DNA from: CAVSUR01 sp963731285
Lineage (GTDB): Bacteria; Actinomycetota; Actinomycetes; Streptosporangiales; Streptosporangiaceae
NCBI GenBank assembly: GCA_963731285.1
Contig: CAVSUR010000001.1
Span: 806,001-870,000 of the forward strand
Length of the DNA stretch: 64,000 nucleotides
Direction: 5' to 3'
The number at the start of each line of letters is the position of its first letter. The first letter of the stretch is position 1. Both the position numbers and the translations under genes were made by a program. The notes under the pieces were generated by a model. That model saw only the letters and a program-made list of their open reading frames with translations, ran no database searches and had not been told where the DNA came from. Below, in pieces: positions 7,213 to 15,769 of the stretch.

Positions 7213-8106
7213 ATGGATCCGCGGCCAGAGCCGGCCCAGCAGAACCGAACCCAAGCCGCCCCGCCACGGCGGCCGCCCGGGCCTGCCTCCGTCCTGGCCG
7301 CTGACCGGCCGCCGGACGCTCACGGCATGCCCGGGGCGGCCAGTGCCCCTGATCCGGCCAGCGCCCCCGATCCGGCCAGCGCCCCCGATCCGGCCAGCGC
7401 GTCCCATCCGGCCAGCGCGTCCCATCCGGCCGCCGCTTCCCAGCCCGCCCGGTATGGACCCGACCCGTACAGCCTGGCCGCTGACGGCATGCCCGCAGCC
7501 GGGATGCCGCCGGGCGGACCGGGCGCAGCCGGGCCGGCCGAGTACGGCCCGGCTGCATCCGGGCCGTTCCCCTACGGTCAGCTGCCGTACGGCCAGGGCG
7601 GGACCGGCCCGGCCGACACCGCCCCGGAGGAGACTCTCCCGGGCAGGACTCTCCCGGACGAGCCGGCCGGAGATCCCGTGGCCGCGGCCGCCCGCGGCCA
7701 GCTCGCCGCGATCTGGCGCCGAGCGGACGAGGCCGCCTCCTGGCGGGCGCTGGCCAGGCATTATGCCCGGCTGATCAACGCCGCTGGCCACGTCCCGGTG
7801 ACCGCCCGGTTCCGGGCCGCGGACCTGGCGTTTCTCGGCCGGGCCCGGGACGATGTGCTGGCCCTGGCCGATATGGGCATGCGGCTGGCCGAGCTGCACC
7901 AGCCGCTGGAACCGGCCGGCTGCGATGCCGGTCCGGCTCACCGGGCCGACCCGGCCAGCCCGCACACCGGCCAGGTCGCCGACCCGGATGAGCGCTGCCG
8001 CAGCTGCATGTGGCGCTGGCCGTGCCCGACGTTCCAGGTCGTCGCCGAGATCCTGCAGCCGGCTGGATCAAGACTGACCGGCGCGGCACGAAAGGCCAGG
8101 TGCTGA
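7213..8106 (+). CDS. hypothetical protein with Ala/Pro repeats and Cys-Trp motif
   Basis: About 297 residues. Residues about 45-75 are a six-residue repeat of the type SAPDPA/SASHPA. A Gly/Pro/Tyr-rich stretch follows, then a folded-looking helical part (RGQLAAIWRRADEAASWRAL, FRAADLAFLGRARDDVLALA). The C-terminus carries CRSCMWRWPCPTFQVV, a CxxC-x4-WPC pattern seen at the ends of several actinobacterial hypothetical proteins and possibly metal-binding. ATG at 7213 follows a GGAG site. The function is unknown. It is divergent from the STAS gene at 6741-7079. Confidence 0.7.
   Translation: MDPRPEPAQQNRTQAAPPRRPPGPASVLAADRPPDAHGMPGAASAPDPASAPDPASAPDPASASHPASASHPAAASQPARYGPDPYSLAADGMPAAGMPPGGPGAAGPAEYGPAASGPFPYGQLPYGQGGTGPADTAPEETLPGRTLPDEPAGDPVAAAARGQLAAIWRRADEAASWRALARHYARLINAAGHVPVTARFRAADLAFLGRARDDVLALADMGMRLAELHQPLEPAGCDAGPAHRADPASPHTGQVADPDERCRSCMWRWPCPTFQVVAEILQPAGSRLTGAARKARC
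7343..7435 (+). repeat. 18-bp tandem repeat inside coding sequence
   Basis: About five imperfect copies of an 18-bp unit (GATCCGGCCAGCGCCCCC and variants with GCGTCCCATCCGGCCA) encode the SAPDPA/SASHPA hexapeptides of the surrounding protein. All copies keep the reading frame, so copy number can change without breaking the gene. Confidence 0.8.
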
Positions 8107-8195
8107 CCGAGGGTCAGCGCGCCGCAGGCGACTCCGCTCGGCCGGTGGCTGGGCGCGGGGAGCACGGCCCAGGCGGACAGGACTGACGGCCGGCG

Positions 8196-8744
8196 TCAGC
8201 CGCCGGGATCGGTGCCGCTGAGCAGCCCCTCGGCGGTCAGGCCGCGCACCAGGCCGCGCAGGCCCGACGACAGGCCCGCCCGCTCCTCGTCCGACAGCGA
8301 CGCCAGGATGCGCGCCTGCCGGGACTGCCAGGCCTGCCACACCCGGGCCGCCACCGCCCGGCCGGCCGCTGTCAGGTAGATCCGGACGAAGCGCTGATTC
8401 TCGGCGTCCCGCCCGCGCCGGACCCATCCCTTGCGCTCCAGCCCGGCCGCCAGGCGGCTGACCGTGCTCTTCTCCAGGCCCAGCAGCCCGGCCAGCTCGC
8501 CCTGGGCGATGCCGCGCGCGCCGACCAGCTCGATCAGCGCACGCGCCTCGGAGGCCGACACTACGGGCATCGCGGCCGACAGCGGCTCGAAGCCGGCGTC
8601 GGCGGTATTCTGGCTGGCTGCGGCGGCCGCGGCCGCCGGCACCACGGGAGCAGCACCTCCCCGCCTGGCGGTCAGGGCCGGGCCGATGACGCGCATCAGC
8701 TGGCCGAGCAGCTGCTCGAGCTCGACGTCGGGAGTCTCAGCCAT
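8196..8744 (-). CDS. MarR family transcriptional regulator
   Basis: About 182 residues. The winged helix-turn-helix reads ARGIAQGELAGLLGLEKSTV then SRLAAGLERKGWVRR, with a wing RDAENQRFVRIYLTAAG, matching MarR. An Ala-rich segment near residue 35-50 precedes the domain. The ATG at 8744 is chosen because the sequence before it is non-coding and carries the inverted repeat at 8754-8770. It is divergent from the ABC exporter, with 93 bases between starts, so it probably represses itself and perhaps the exporter. Confidence 0.9.
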   Translation of the reverse strand: MAETPDVELEQLLGQLMRVIGPALTARRGGAAPVVPAAAAAAASQNTADAGFEPLSAAMPVVSASEARALIELVGARGIAQGELAGLLGLEKSTVSRLAAGLERKGWVRRGRDAENQRFVRIYLTAAGRAVAARVWQAWQSRQARILASLSDEERAGLSSGLRGLVRGLTAEGLLSGTDPGG

Positions 8745-8753
8745 CACGCCATT

Positions 8754-8770
8754 AGTTGTATCGCACAACT
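8754..8770. promoter_or_regulatory. inverted repeat, likely MarR operator
   Basis: AGTTGT (8754-8759) and ACAACT (8765-8770) are exact reverse complements around a five-base spacer, with the 17-bp symmetry typical of MarR boxes. The site lies ten bases upstream of the MarR start and 67 bases upstream of the exporter start. Confidence 0.7.
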
Positions 8771-8837
8771 GCCACGATGGTACAGTCGCGACCGTGACCG
8801 CTGCCTCCGGCTCATTGCCCCGCCTCAGGCCGGTGCC

Positions 8838-9911
8838 GTGACCGACGACAACGGGCGCCTGAGCGCTCCGGGAGAACTTCGGCAGGGCGCCGGGATCGCG
8901 GCGAGCGGCACCGCAACCGCCGAGCTGGCCGACAAGCCGCTCGCGGAGCTCGCCGCGGAATACGGGCTGCGGCCGAGCGCCGCGCAACCCCCGGTCGTCG
9001 CTTACATCCGCCAGCTGTGGCGACGACGCCATTTCATCATGGCCTTCGCGACCGCGCGGAACATCGCGATGTACACCCAGGCCCGGCTCGGCCAGGTCTG
9101 GCAGGTGCTCACCCCGCTGCTCAACATCGCGGTCTACTTTCTGATCTTCGGCGTGCTGCTGCAGACCAGCCGCGGTATCCCCGACTTCCTGTCGTTCCTC
9201 GTAGTCGGGATCTTCGTCTTCAACTTCACCCAGCGCGCGTTCATCTCCACCTCGCGGGTGATGCTCGACAGCCTGCCGCTGATCCGGGCACTGCAGTTCC
9301 CGCGCGCCTCGCTGCCGCTCGCCTACGTGATGATCGAGTTGCAGCAGATGGCCGTCTCGATGGCGGTGATGGTGGCCATTATCCTGGCCCGCGGCGAGCC
9401 GATCACCTGGTACTGGCTGCTGGCCATCCCGCTGCTGCTGCTCCAGACGATCTTCAACGTAGGCGTCGGGCTGTTCGGCGCCCGGCTCGGCGCGGAGATG
9501 AACGACTTCAGCCAGCTGCTGCCGTTCCTGATGCGCACCTGGCTGTACGCCTCGGGCGTCTTGTTCAGCATCGCTGGCCTGCCCAGCCGGATCGCGGGCC
9601 TGTCCTACGGCGTCTCGCACGAGATCAAGGTTCTCCTGCAGCTGAACCCGACGGCCCTGTACATCACCCTGATGCGCAACGCGGTGCTGACCAAGCAGCG
9701 GATCAGCGCGCCGGGCAGCAAGCCCTTCAACGCGGTCAAGTGCGCGGAGTGGGCCACGAAAAAGAAGCAGTTCAACTTCGACAGCGCGTACTGCCACCCC
9801 ATCGGCAACCCGGCTCACTACTGGTACTACGCCGTAGGCTGGGCAGTGCTGGCCCTGGTAATCGGGTTCTTCTACTTCTGGCGGGCGGAGGTGCGGTACG
9901 GCCGTGGCTGA
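8838..9911 (+). CDS. ABC-2 polysaccharide/polyol-phosphate exporter permease
   Basis: About 357 residues with six predicted membrane helices, starting after a cytoplasmic N-terminus that includes WRRRHFIMAFATARNIAMYT. The order and spacing match ABC2_membrane permeases of the TagG/Wzm type, which move lipid-linked cell-surface polymers outward. Between the fifth and sixth helices is a roughly 60-residue hydrophilic segment with two Cys (KCAEWATKKK, SAYCHP) that is longer than usual. The GTG start overlaps no other gene. Its end overlaps the ATPase gene by eight bases, so both are in one operon. Confidence 0.85.
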   Translation: MTDDNGRLSAPGELRQGAGIAASGTATAELADKPLAELAAEYGLRPSAAQPPVVAYIRQLWRRRHFIMAFATARNIAMYTQARLGQVWQVLTPLLNIAVYFLIFGVLLQTSRGIPDFLSFLVVGIFVFNFTQRAFISTSRVMLDSLPLIRALQFPRASLPLAYVMIELQQMAVSMAVMVAIILARGEPITWYWLLAIPLLLLQTIFNVGVGLFGARLGAEMNDFSQLLPFLMRTWLYASGVLFSIAGLPSRIAGLSYGVSHEIKVLLQLNPTALYITLMRNAVLTKQRISAPGSKPFNAVKCAEWATKKKQFNFDSAYCHPIGNPAHYWYYAVGWAVLALVIGFFYFWRAEVRYGRG

Positions 9912-10725
9912 TCCCCTGGTCGTCGTGGACGACCTGCATGTCGTCTACCGGGTGTTCGGGGCGGGCGGCGACAAGGGCACGGCGGCCACGGCGCTGCTGC
10001 GGGTACTCGGCCGCAAGAAGCGGGGGTCGATCCGCGAGGTACACGCGATCCGCGGCGTCTCGTTCATCGCCTACCGCGGTGACGCGGTCGGGGTCATCGG
10101 CCGCAACGGCTCGGGGAAATCAACGCTCCTGCAAGCCATCGCGGGACTGCTGCCGCCCGAGCAGGGCAACGTGTACACCACGGGCGGCGCCTCGCTGCTG
10201 GGCGTGAACGCGGCACTGCTCGAGGACCTGACCGGTGAGCGCAACGTGGTCCTGGGCTGCCTGGCGATGGGCATGTCCAAGCAGGAGACCAAGGACAAAT
10301 ACCAGGGCATCGTGGATTTCTCCGGAGTCGGCAAATTCATTAACCTGCCGATGAAGGCGTACTCGTCCGGGATGGGCTCCCGGCTCCGGTTCGCCATCGC
10401 GGCCGCCAAGACGCACGAGGTGCTGCTCGTCGATGAGGCACTCGCCACCGGCGACGCCGAGTTCCGGGTCAAGAGCCACAACCGGATCACCGAGCTGCGC
10501 GGCGCCGCGAGCACGGTCTTCCTGGTAGCGCATAACCTGGCCGAGATCGAGGAAACGTGCAACCGGGTGATCTGGCTGGAGCGGGGCCAGATCGTCGAGC
10601 AGGGCGAGGACGTCATCGGCATCGTCGACCGCTATATCGGCGCCTCCGGCGGCACGCCGGTCGTGCGTGACCCGGTCACCCGCAAGCGGGTCGTGCCCGG
10701 TCGCGAGCCGGTGGGGGCCCAGTAG
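9904..10725 (+). CDS. ABC exporter ATPase, TagH/Wzt type
   Basis: About 273 residues. Walker A is GVIGRNGSGKSTLL near residue 75, the signature is AYSSGMGSRLRFA, Walker B is VLLVDEALATGD, and the switch His is in FLVAHNLAEIEE. The short helical region before Walker A and the YSSGM signature are typical of O-antigen, teichoic-acid and polyol-phosphate exporters. There is no long C-terminal carbohydrate-binding domain, so export would not depend on end modification. It powers the permease encoded just upstream. Start GTG at 9904. Confidence 0.9.
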   Translation: MADPLVVVDDLHVVYRVFGAGGDKGTAATALLRVLGRKKRGSIREVHAIRGVSFIAYRGDAVGVIGRNGSGKSTLLQAIAGLLPPEQGNVYTTGGASLLGVNAALLEDLTGERNVVLGCLAMGMSKQETKDKYQGIVDFSGVGKFINLPMKAYSSGMGSRLRFAIAAAKTHEVLLVDEALATGDAEFRVKSHNRITELRGAASTVFLVAHNLAEIEETCNRVIWLERGQIVEQGEDVIGIVDRYIGASGGTPVVRDPVTRKRVVPGREPVGAQ

Positions 10726-10769
10726 GTTCCCGGCCCCGCGAGCGAGAGCCGGCCCGCGCGGCTGGCTGC

Positions 10770-12758
10770 TCAGTCCGGGCTGGCCGGTGCACTCGTTCCG
10801 TCTTCGGCGGCCCGCGGCCGGGGCAGTGCGGACTCCGGCGGCTCACCGGGCGGCGGGGACCGGCCGTCTGCCGCCGCGGCGATGCGCAGCCGCAGCCGCA
10901 TGATCGTGCCGCCCGCGGGCCGTGGCTCCGCCGCCACCTCGGCGCCCTGCGCCCGGGCGAGCTGGCGGACGATATACAGGCCCAGGCCGATGCCGCCGAA
11001 TCGGCGCCGGTCCCCGGTCTCGCCCTGCACGAACCGCTCGAAGATGCGCTCGCGATCCGCCACCGCGATGCCGATGCCCTCGTCGGTCACCGTGACCTCG
11101 ATCGCCTCGCCGTCTTGCCGGGCCGCGATCGTGACTGGGCCGCCGTCGGGCGAGTATTTGTAGGCGTTCTCGAGCAACTGCCCCACGATAATGTCGGTCG
11201 CCATCGGATCACCGACCACCTCGGCCAGGTCGGCGGGGATCTCCGCGCTGAGCGTGTGCCGGTCCGACAAGGGACGGAACGCGACCACGGCTGCGCGCAG
11301 CAGCCCGGCCAGGTCGAACGGTCCGTTGCTGACCGCCAGCTGGTCGGCGCCGGCCCGCGAGCCGAGCAGCAGCTGCTCGACCAGCCGGGCCAGCGAGCCT
11401 GCCCGGTCCGCGATCGTCTGCACCGCACTGCGGCGGTCGGCATCCGACAACTTGTCCCACCGGTTCGCCAGCGTGCTCGCGAAGCCCTGCACGACCGTGA
11501 TCGGCGTGCGCAGCTCATGGCTGGTCGTGGCCAGGAAAAGGTCCTTGGCGTCCTCCAGTTCCTTCGCGGCGGTCACGTCGCGGAAGTCCACGACCTGCTC
11601 GTCCCGGCCGGTCAGGCTGGTGCGCAGCAGGTCGATCCAGCGGCCGCTGGCCAGCCGGTGGGCCAGCTTATCGCCCGGGTCTGGCAGCGGGAACGGCGGC
11701 GGCTGGCCCATCGCGGCCTCCGGCGGCAACCCGGTCAGCCGGTGCGCGGCCCGGTTCCACTGGCGGACCAGCCCGCTGCCGTCCAGCACGGCGATTCCGT
11801 CGGCGCTGCCGTCGATGACCTCCCGCTCATGCGCGCGCTGGGCGACGACTTCCTCGAACGCCATGACGTTGGACAGCGCCACGCTCGCGTGCCCGGCCAG
11901 CAGCTCGAGCAGCTCGAGCTCGACGTGCCCGACCTTGCGCCTGCTGTAGAGCGCGTATAGCGCGCCGTAGGGGCGCCCGGCCACGTAGGACAAGCTGAGC
12001 GTGATCGTGTGCAGGCCGGGCAGCGCCGACCAGATCAGGCCGGCGAACCGGCCCGGCTCGCCGGTAGCCAGCATGACCGTCTTGCCCGATCTCATCAGCT
12101 CGCCGACCATGCTGCTGGCCAGGTCGGCGGTGCGGCCGCGCAGCCCGGCAGGCAGCCCGTCCATGCTGACCAGCCGCAGCCGGTCGTCCTCGATCAGCAC
12201 GAAGCCACCGGCGTCGGCCCGGGTCAGCTCGCGCAGGCTGGCGGAGATCCGGTCCAGCACCGCCTCTAGCTTCAGCTGCGCGTTCATGTCGGCCACGACG
12301 TCGCCCAGCAGGCGCACCACCCGGGCCCGCTCCGCCATGTAGTGCCGGACCGCATCGTCATCGCCGGCCTGGTGGCAGACGTTGACCCAGCCGATGGCCT
12401 GGCCGTCCGCGCTGACCAGCGGGCTGGCGTCGATCCGCAGGTCGAGTACGGTGCCGTCCTTGCATCTGCGGCGGGTGGCGAACGAGATCTGCCCGCCGCC
12501 GCCGACCCGCTCCAGCACCGCGTTGTGCTCGGCGCGGAGCTCCGCCGGGATGATGGGCGGCGGCTGCCCGACGACCTCCGAGGCGGTCCAGCCGAACATG
12601 CGCTCGGCTGCCGGGTTCCAGATCAGCACCGCGCGGTCGGCGCCGAGCGCGATGATCGGGTCGGCGGCGCAGTCGATCACCGCCCGGGCCGTGGTATCGA
12701 CCCGGCCCCGGTCGCGCGCCCGGCCCGCCGCCGTCAGCCTCAGCCCTGCCACCCCCAC
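10770..12758 (-). CDS. PAS-GAF-PAS sensor histidine kinase
   Basis: About 662 residues, without membrane helices. PAS 1 covers about 20-130 (DPIIALGADRAVLIWNPAAE), a GAF domain about 165-305, PAS 2 about 312-400 (DGIAVLDGSGLVRQWNRAAH), HisKA about 405-470 with the phosphoacceptor His414 in TTSHELRTP, and HATPase_c about 515-635 with N531, DEGIGI and GGIGLGLYI. It should autophosphorylate in response to a cytosolic or membrane-permeable signal sensed by PAS/GAF. No response regulator lies nearby, so it is an orphan kinase. It converges on the ABC exporter. Confidence 0.9.
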   Translation of the reverse strand: MGVAGLRLTAAGRARDRGRVDTTARAVIDCAADPIIALGADRAVLIWNPAAERMFGWTASEVVGQPPPIIPAELRAEHNAVLERVGGGGQISFATRRRCKDGTVLDLRIDASPLVSADGQAIGWVNVCHQAGDDDAVRHYMAERARVVRLLGDVVADMNAQLKLEAVLDRISASLRELTRADAGGFVLIEDDRLRLVSMDGLPAGLRGRTADLASSMVGELMRSGKTVMLATGEPGRFAGLIWSALPGLHTITLSLSYVAGRPYGALYALYSRRKVGHVELELLELLAGHASVALSNVMAFEEVVAQRAHEREVIDGSADGIAVLDGSGLVRQWNRAAHRLTGLPPEAAMGQPPPFPLPDPGDKLAHRLASGRWIDLLRTSLTGRDEQVVDFRDVTAAKELEDAKDLFLATTSHELRTPITVVQGFASTLANRWDKLSDADRRSAVQTIADRAGSLARLVEQLLLGSRAGADQLAVSNGPFDLAGLLRAAVVAFRPLSDRHTLSAEIPADLAEVVGDPMATDIIVGQLLENAYKYSPDGGPVTIAARQDGEAIEVTVTDEGIGIAVADRERIFERFVQGETGDRRRFGGIGLGLYIVRQLARAQGAEVAAEPRPAGGTIMRLRLRIAAAADGRSPPPGEPPESALPRPRAAEDGTSAPASPD

Positions 12759-12874
12759 ATGATCTCACCGCGCCGGGACCTTGACCCCTGATCAGCGAAA
12801 ACGCCCGGGCCGAGGGCCGCGGATTCGGTCCGGCCGGCGCGGAACCTGGGCCGCCAGGGCTGCGTCCAACGGGC

Positions 12875-13312
12875 ATGAGACCAGCTATCACTTCAGGGCG
12901 CACCGGTGCCCGGTACCTCCTGGCCGCCGCGCTGTGCGCGGCGACGGCATCCGCCTGCGGCAGTGTCTCGGCGACGGGCAGCGGGACCTCGGGTACCGGC
13001 GGAGCCCGGCCCGCTAGGGTATCCCTGCACGTGACCGTGACCTCGTCAAGCGCGCGGCCGAAGACCTGGACCCTGCGGTGCGATCCGCCCGGCGGCACGC
13101 ACCCCGATCCGGCCGCGGCGTGCCGTATCCTGCTCGCGGCCAGGAACCCGTTCGGTCCGCTGCCGAAGGGCATCATGTGCCCGATGATCGTGGCCGGGTC
13201 CAAGCGGGCGACCATCACCGGGACCTATTTCGGCACAAAGGTCCGCGCGACGCTGTACGACGGCGGCTGCTACCTCGGGCGCTGGGCCAAGATCGGCCAG
13301 ATCTTCAACTGA
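12875..13312 (+). CDS. SSI-like secreted protease inhibitor
   Basis: About 145 residues. The hydrophobic N-terminal segment YLLAAALCAATASAC is a signal peptide, possibly of the lipoprotein kind. The mature part has the subtilisin-inhibitor-like pattern: WTLRCDPPGGTHPDPAAAC, then CPMIVAGSKRATITGTYFG and a last Cys in DGGCYLGRWAKI, giving four Cys in the mature part for the two family disulfides. The region corresponding to the reactive-site loop (FGPLPKGIMCP) differs from classical SSI, so inhibition of subtilisin is not assured. It stands alone between two minus-strand genes. Confidence 0.8.
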   Translation: MRPAITSGRTGARYLLAAALCAATASACGSVSATGSGTSGTGGARPARVSLHVTVTSSSARPKTWTLRCDPPGGTHPDPAAACRILLAARNPFGPLPKGIMCPMIVAGSKRATITGTYFGTKVRATLYDGGCYLGRWAKIGQIFN

Positions 13313-13431
13313 CCGGCTACGGGCGCCCCCGGCTTCGCGCGAACCCGATGAATGCCACAACCATGTGGTTTGCGCCTGCCGGGGCCGGCCGCGGACCCGG
13401 TGGCGGGCTGGGAGCGGTCGCCGCCGGGGCG

Positions 13432-14328
13432 CTACTTCAGCAGGCGGGACAGGCGGCGGTCGGCGAGCGGCTGGCCACCGGTCTGGCAGGTCGGGCAGTA
13501 CTGCAGCGCGGAGTCGGCGAACGAGACCTCGCGCACGGTGTCGCCGCACACCGGGCAGGGCTGGCCGGCCCGCCCGTGTACCCTCAGGCCGGCCTTCTTC
13601 TCGGCCTTCAGGTCCCCGGCCTGCAGGCCCGCCGCGCGGGCGATCGCGTCCCGCAGGGTCGCGATGATGACCGCGTGCAGCTGTCCGACCTCGTCCTCGC
13701 TCAGGCTGGAGGCCAGCCGGAACGGGGACATCCGGGCCGCGTGCAAGACCTCGTCGGAGTAGGCGTTGCCGATCCCGGCAATGATCTTCTGGTCCCGCAG
13801 CACGCCCTTGATCTGGGTCCGGCGGCCAGCCAGCAGTCCCGCCAGCACCTCCGGGGTGAAGGCGGGGTCGAGCGGATCGGGCCCGAGCGCCGCTATCCCC
13901 GGTACCGCCGCCGGGTCGGTGACCAGGTAGACGGCCAGCCGCTTGCGGGTGCCCGCCTCGGTCAGGTCGAAGCCGGAGCCGTCGATGAACCGCAGCCGGA
14001 ACGCCAGCGGCCCCTTGCCGGGCCGCGGCGGCGCCTCAGGAAGGCTGTCCCGCCAGCGCAGCCAGCCGGCCCGGGCCAGATGGGTGATCAGGTGCAGCGG
14101 CGCGCCGGGGCCGCCGTGGCCCGGGTCCCCGGGACGGCCGGTAATGAGGTCGAGGAACTTGCCGTACCGCGCCGTGCCGGTGATGACGGCGCCCCGCAGC
14201 GCGGTCAGCGCCGGGTCGTAGGTCTTCAGCACTGAGATCTCGGCGCTGTCGGCGCGGTCGATCACCCGCCCGGCCGCGCGCCCGCGCAGGTCGGCGGCGA
14301 GTGACTCCACCTCGGGAAGTTCCGGCAC
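13432..14328 (-). CDS. Fpg/Nei family DNA glycosylase
   Basis: About 298 residues. The mature N-terminus PELPEVE supplies the catalytic Pro and Glu of the Fpg/Nei family, and the H2TH-type region (LKGVLRDQ in DNA frame KGVLRDQKIIAGIGNAYSDE) is present. The C-terminal zinc finger has CPVCGDTV and YCPTCQTGG. The enzyme removes oxidised bases and nicks the abasic site. The arrangement suits an actinobacterial formamidopyrimidine-DNA-glycosylase-like protein, though whether it prefers 8-oxoG or oxidised pyrimidines cannot be told. The start is GTG. Confidence 0.9.
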   Translation of the reverse strand: MPELPEVESLAADLRGRAAGRVIDRADSAEISVLKTYDPALTALRGAVITGTARYGKFLDLITGRPGDPGHGGPGAPLHLITHLARAGWLRWRDSLPEAPPRPGKGPLAFRLRFIDGSGFDLTEAGTRKRLAVYLVTDPAAVPGIAALGPDPLDPAFTPEVLAGLLAGRRTQIKGVLRDQKIIAGIGNAYSDEVLHAARMSPFRLASSLSEDEVGQLHAVIIATLRDAIARAAGLQAGDLKAEKKAGLRVHGRAGQPCPVCGDTVREVSFADSALQYCPTCQTGGQPLADRRLSRLLK

Positions 14329-14398
14329 AGCTTCGATTCTGCCCGCTCGCCGGCACCGGTACGCACCAGCACGGGCCAGTGCCGCCCGGCGGCTGCCG

Positions 14399-15454
14399 TC
14401 AGCCGCGGGCGGCGGTCAGCCGGCCCAGCAGATCCTTCCTGATGGCTGGCCGGGATGCGAACACCAGCAGGAACAGCGCCTCGCGGGCCAGTCGCTGCGG
14501 GTGCTCGGCGGCCAGGATGGCGCGGCTGCCCGCCGCGGCCACCAGCGTCACCGCGGCCCGCATCGCCAGCTCGGCCGCGGCCGCCCGCGCGGCCGGCATC
14601 ACCTCCGGCGGCGCGGAGTCCAGCTCAGCCCGCCGGGCGGCCAGCTCGTCGTCCAGCGGGCTGGGCCCGATGAGCGTGCAGCAACGTGCCGCCACCCCCA
14701 GCGCCAGCGACCCGTTCGGCCGCAGCCCCAGGGCGTCACCGGCCAGCCACTGCTCGTGCGGCGTGATCGAGGTGACCGCATCGTCCGGCACGAACAGCCC
14801 GTCGAACCGCAGCTGAACGGTGGCGCTGGCCATGACCGCGATCATGGGCAGCGGCGTGGCCGCCAGCCCCGGGCCGGGCTGCGCGGGCACCAGGGCCGTC
14901 ACCACGTTGTCCTGCTCGTTCCTGGCCGCCGCGTGCACCACGTCGATCAGGCCCCAGCCGGTCACCCACGGCGACGTGCCGGCCAGCCGCCAGCCGCCGG
15001 GGAGTCGCACGGCCCGCAGCCTGGGCGGGCCGGGCATCGCCCCGCCCAGGGCGACCCCGGCGCGCACCGCGCCACGGCACAGCGGGGCCAGCCACTGCTC
15101 GCGCAGCCGGTCACCGTCGCCGCCCGCGGCGGCCTGCACCGCCCGCACCGCACCGTGATGCTGCAGCCAGACGAACGCGGTGCTCAGGCAGCCGCTCGCC
15201 AGCGTCTCGATGATCCGGCAGGCCACCGGGAGCTCCAGCCCGAGGCCGCCGGCCTCCGGCGGCCCGGCCAGCCCGTACAAGCCCCCGGCGGCCAGCCGGT
15301 CGAGCTGCCCGGGCGGCACCCGGCCCGCCGCCTCGACCTCCATGGCCGCCGGGAACAGCACGTGATCGGAAATCTGGCCAGCGCGCTCGAGCACTGCCGC
15401 GGGGCTTGTCGGCTCCATCCGCCCGGGTGCCCCCATCTGCTCATCCGGTGACAA
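14399..15454 (-). CDS. acyl-CoA dehydrogenase family protein
   Basis: About 351 residues with the three-part ACAD layout: N-terminal helices (LDRLAAGGLYGLAGPPEAGG), a central beta domain (GGWRLAGTSPWVTGWGLIDV) and C-terminal helices (GVAARCCTLIGPSPLDDEL). It is FAD-dependent and should act on an acyl-CoA or related substrate. The usual catalytic-base context is not obvious, and the C-terminal region is short, so the substrate is unclear and a non-dehydrogenase role is possible. The start is uncertain between TTG at 15454 and ATGs 6 and 12 codons later. Confidence 0.75.
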   Translation of the reverse strand: MSPDEQMGAPGRMEPTSPAAVLERAGQISDHVLFPAAMEVEAAGRVPPGQLDRLAAGGLYGLAGPPEAGGLGLELPVACRIIETLASGCLSTAFVWLQHHGAVRAVQAAAGGDGDRLREQWLAPLCRGAVRAGVALGGAMPGPPRLRAVRLPGGWRLAGTSPWVTGWGLIDVVHAAARNEQDNVVTALVPAQPGPGLAATPLPMIAVMASATVQLRFDGLFVPDDAVTSITPHEQWLAGDALGLRPNGSLALGVAARCCTLIGPSPLDDELAARRAELDSAPPEVMPAARAAAAELAMRAAVTLVAAAGSRAILAAEHPQRLAREALFLLVFASRPAIRKDLLGRLTAARG

Positions 15455-15602
15455 AATCCGGCCAGCCGCCTATGCTGCGGCCACGCACAACGACGGCAAG
15501 CCGCAGGGAGGCTGGCGACGGTGAGAGCGGGCCGCCGGCCAGCGGCGGCTAACCGGTCTGGCTAACCGGCCCGGGTAACGGCTAGCCGGCCGGGGTAATA
15601 AG

Positions 15603-15685
15603 TGGGCGAGGAGGGATTTGAACCCTCACGTCCTTTCGGACACACGGACCTGAACCGTGCGCGTCTGCCGTTCCGCCACCCGCCC
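15603..15685 (-). tRNA. tRNA-Leu (CAG)
   Basis: Read on the minus strand, the acceptor stem GGGCGGG pairs with CTCGCCC, followed by discriminator A at 15603. The anticodon stem CACGG/CCGTG encloses loop TTCAGGT, giving anticodon CAG for leucine. A long variable arm (GTCCGAAAGGAC) and the T-arm GTTCAAATC follow, as expected for a class II tRNA. No CCA is encoded. A tRNA-Leu next to fhaA is a common actinomycete arrangement. Confidence 0.95.
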
Positions 15686-15769
15686 GGGGCAGCAGTCACC
15701 TTAGCACGTCCGCAACTGGTCCCACGCCGCCGATACCATCGGATGCGAGCAGGGAGAGGAGGTGCCACG

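Noticed and set aside
7343..7435. Possible CRISPR-like repeat array
   Set aside because: Units are 18 bp, directly abutting with no unique spacers, and encode an in-frame hexapeptide repeat.
8745..9818. Fusion of an upstream frame to the MarR protein
   Set aside because: The upstream part is antisense to the exporter permease and the operator lies between; MarR starts at 8744.
15602..15769. N-terminal extension of FhaA through the tRNA
   Set aside because: The frame crosses the antisense of tRNA-Leu; the GTG at 15770 has a strong GGAGAGGAGG site and begins the DUF3662 domain.
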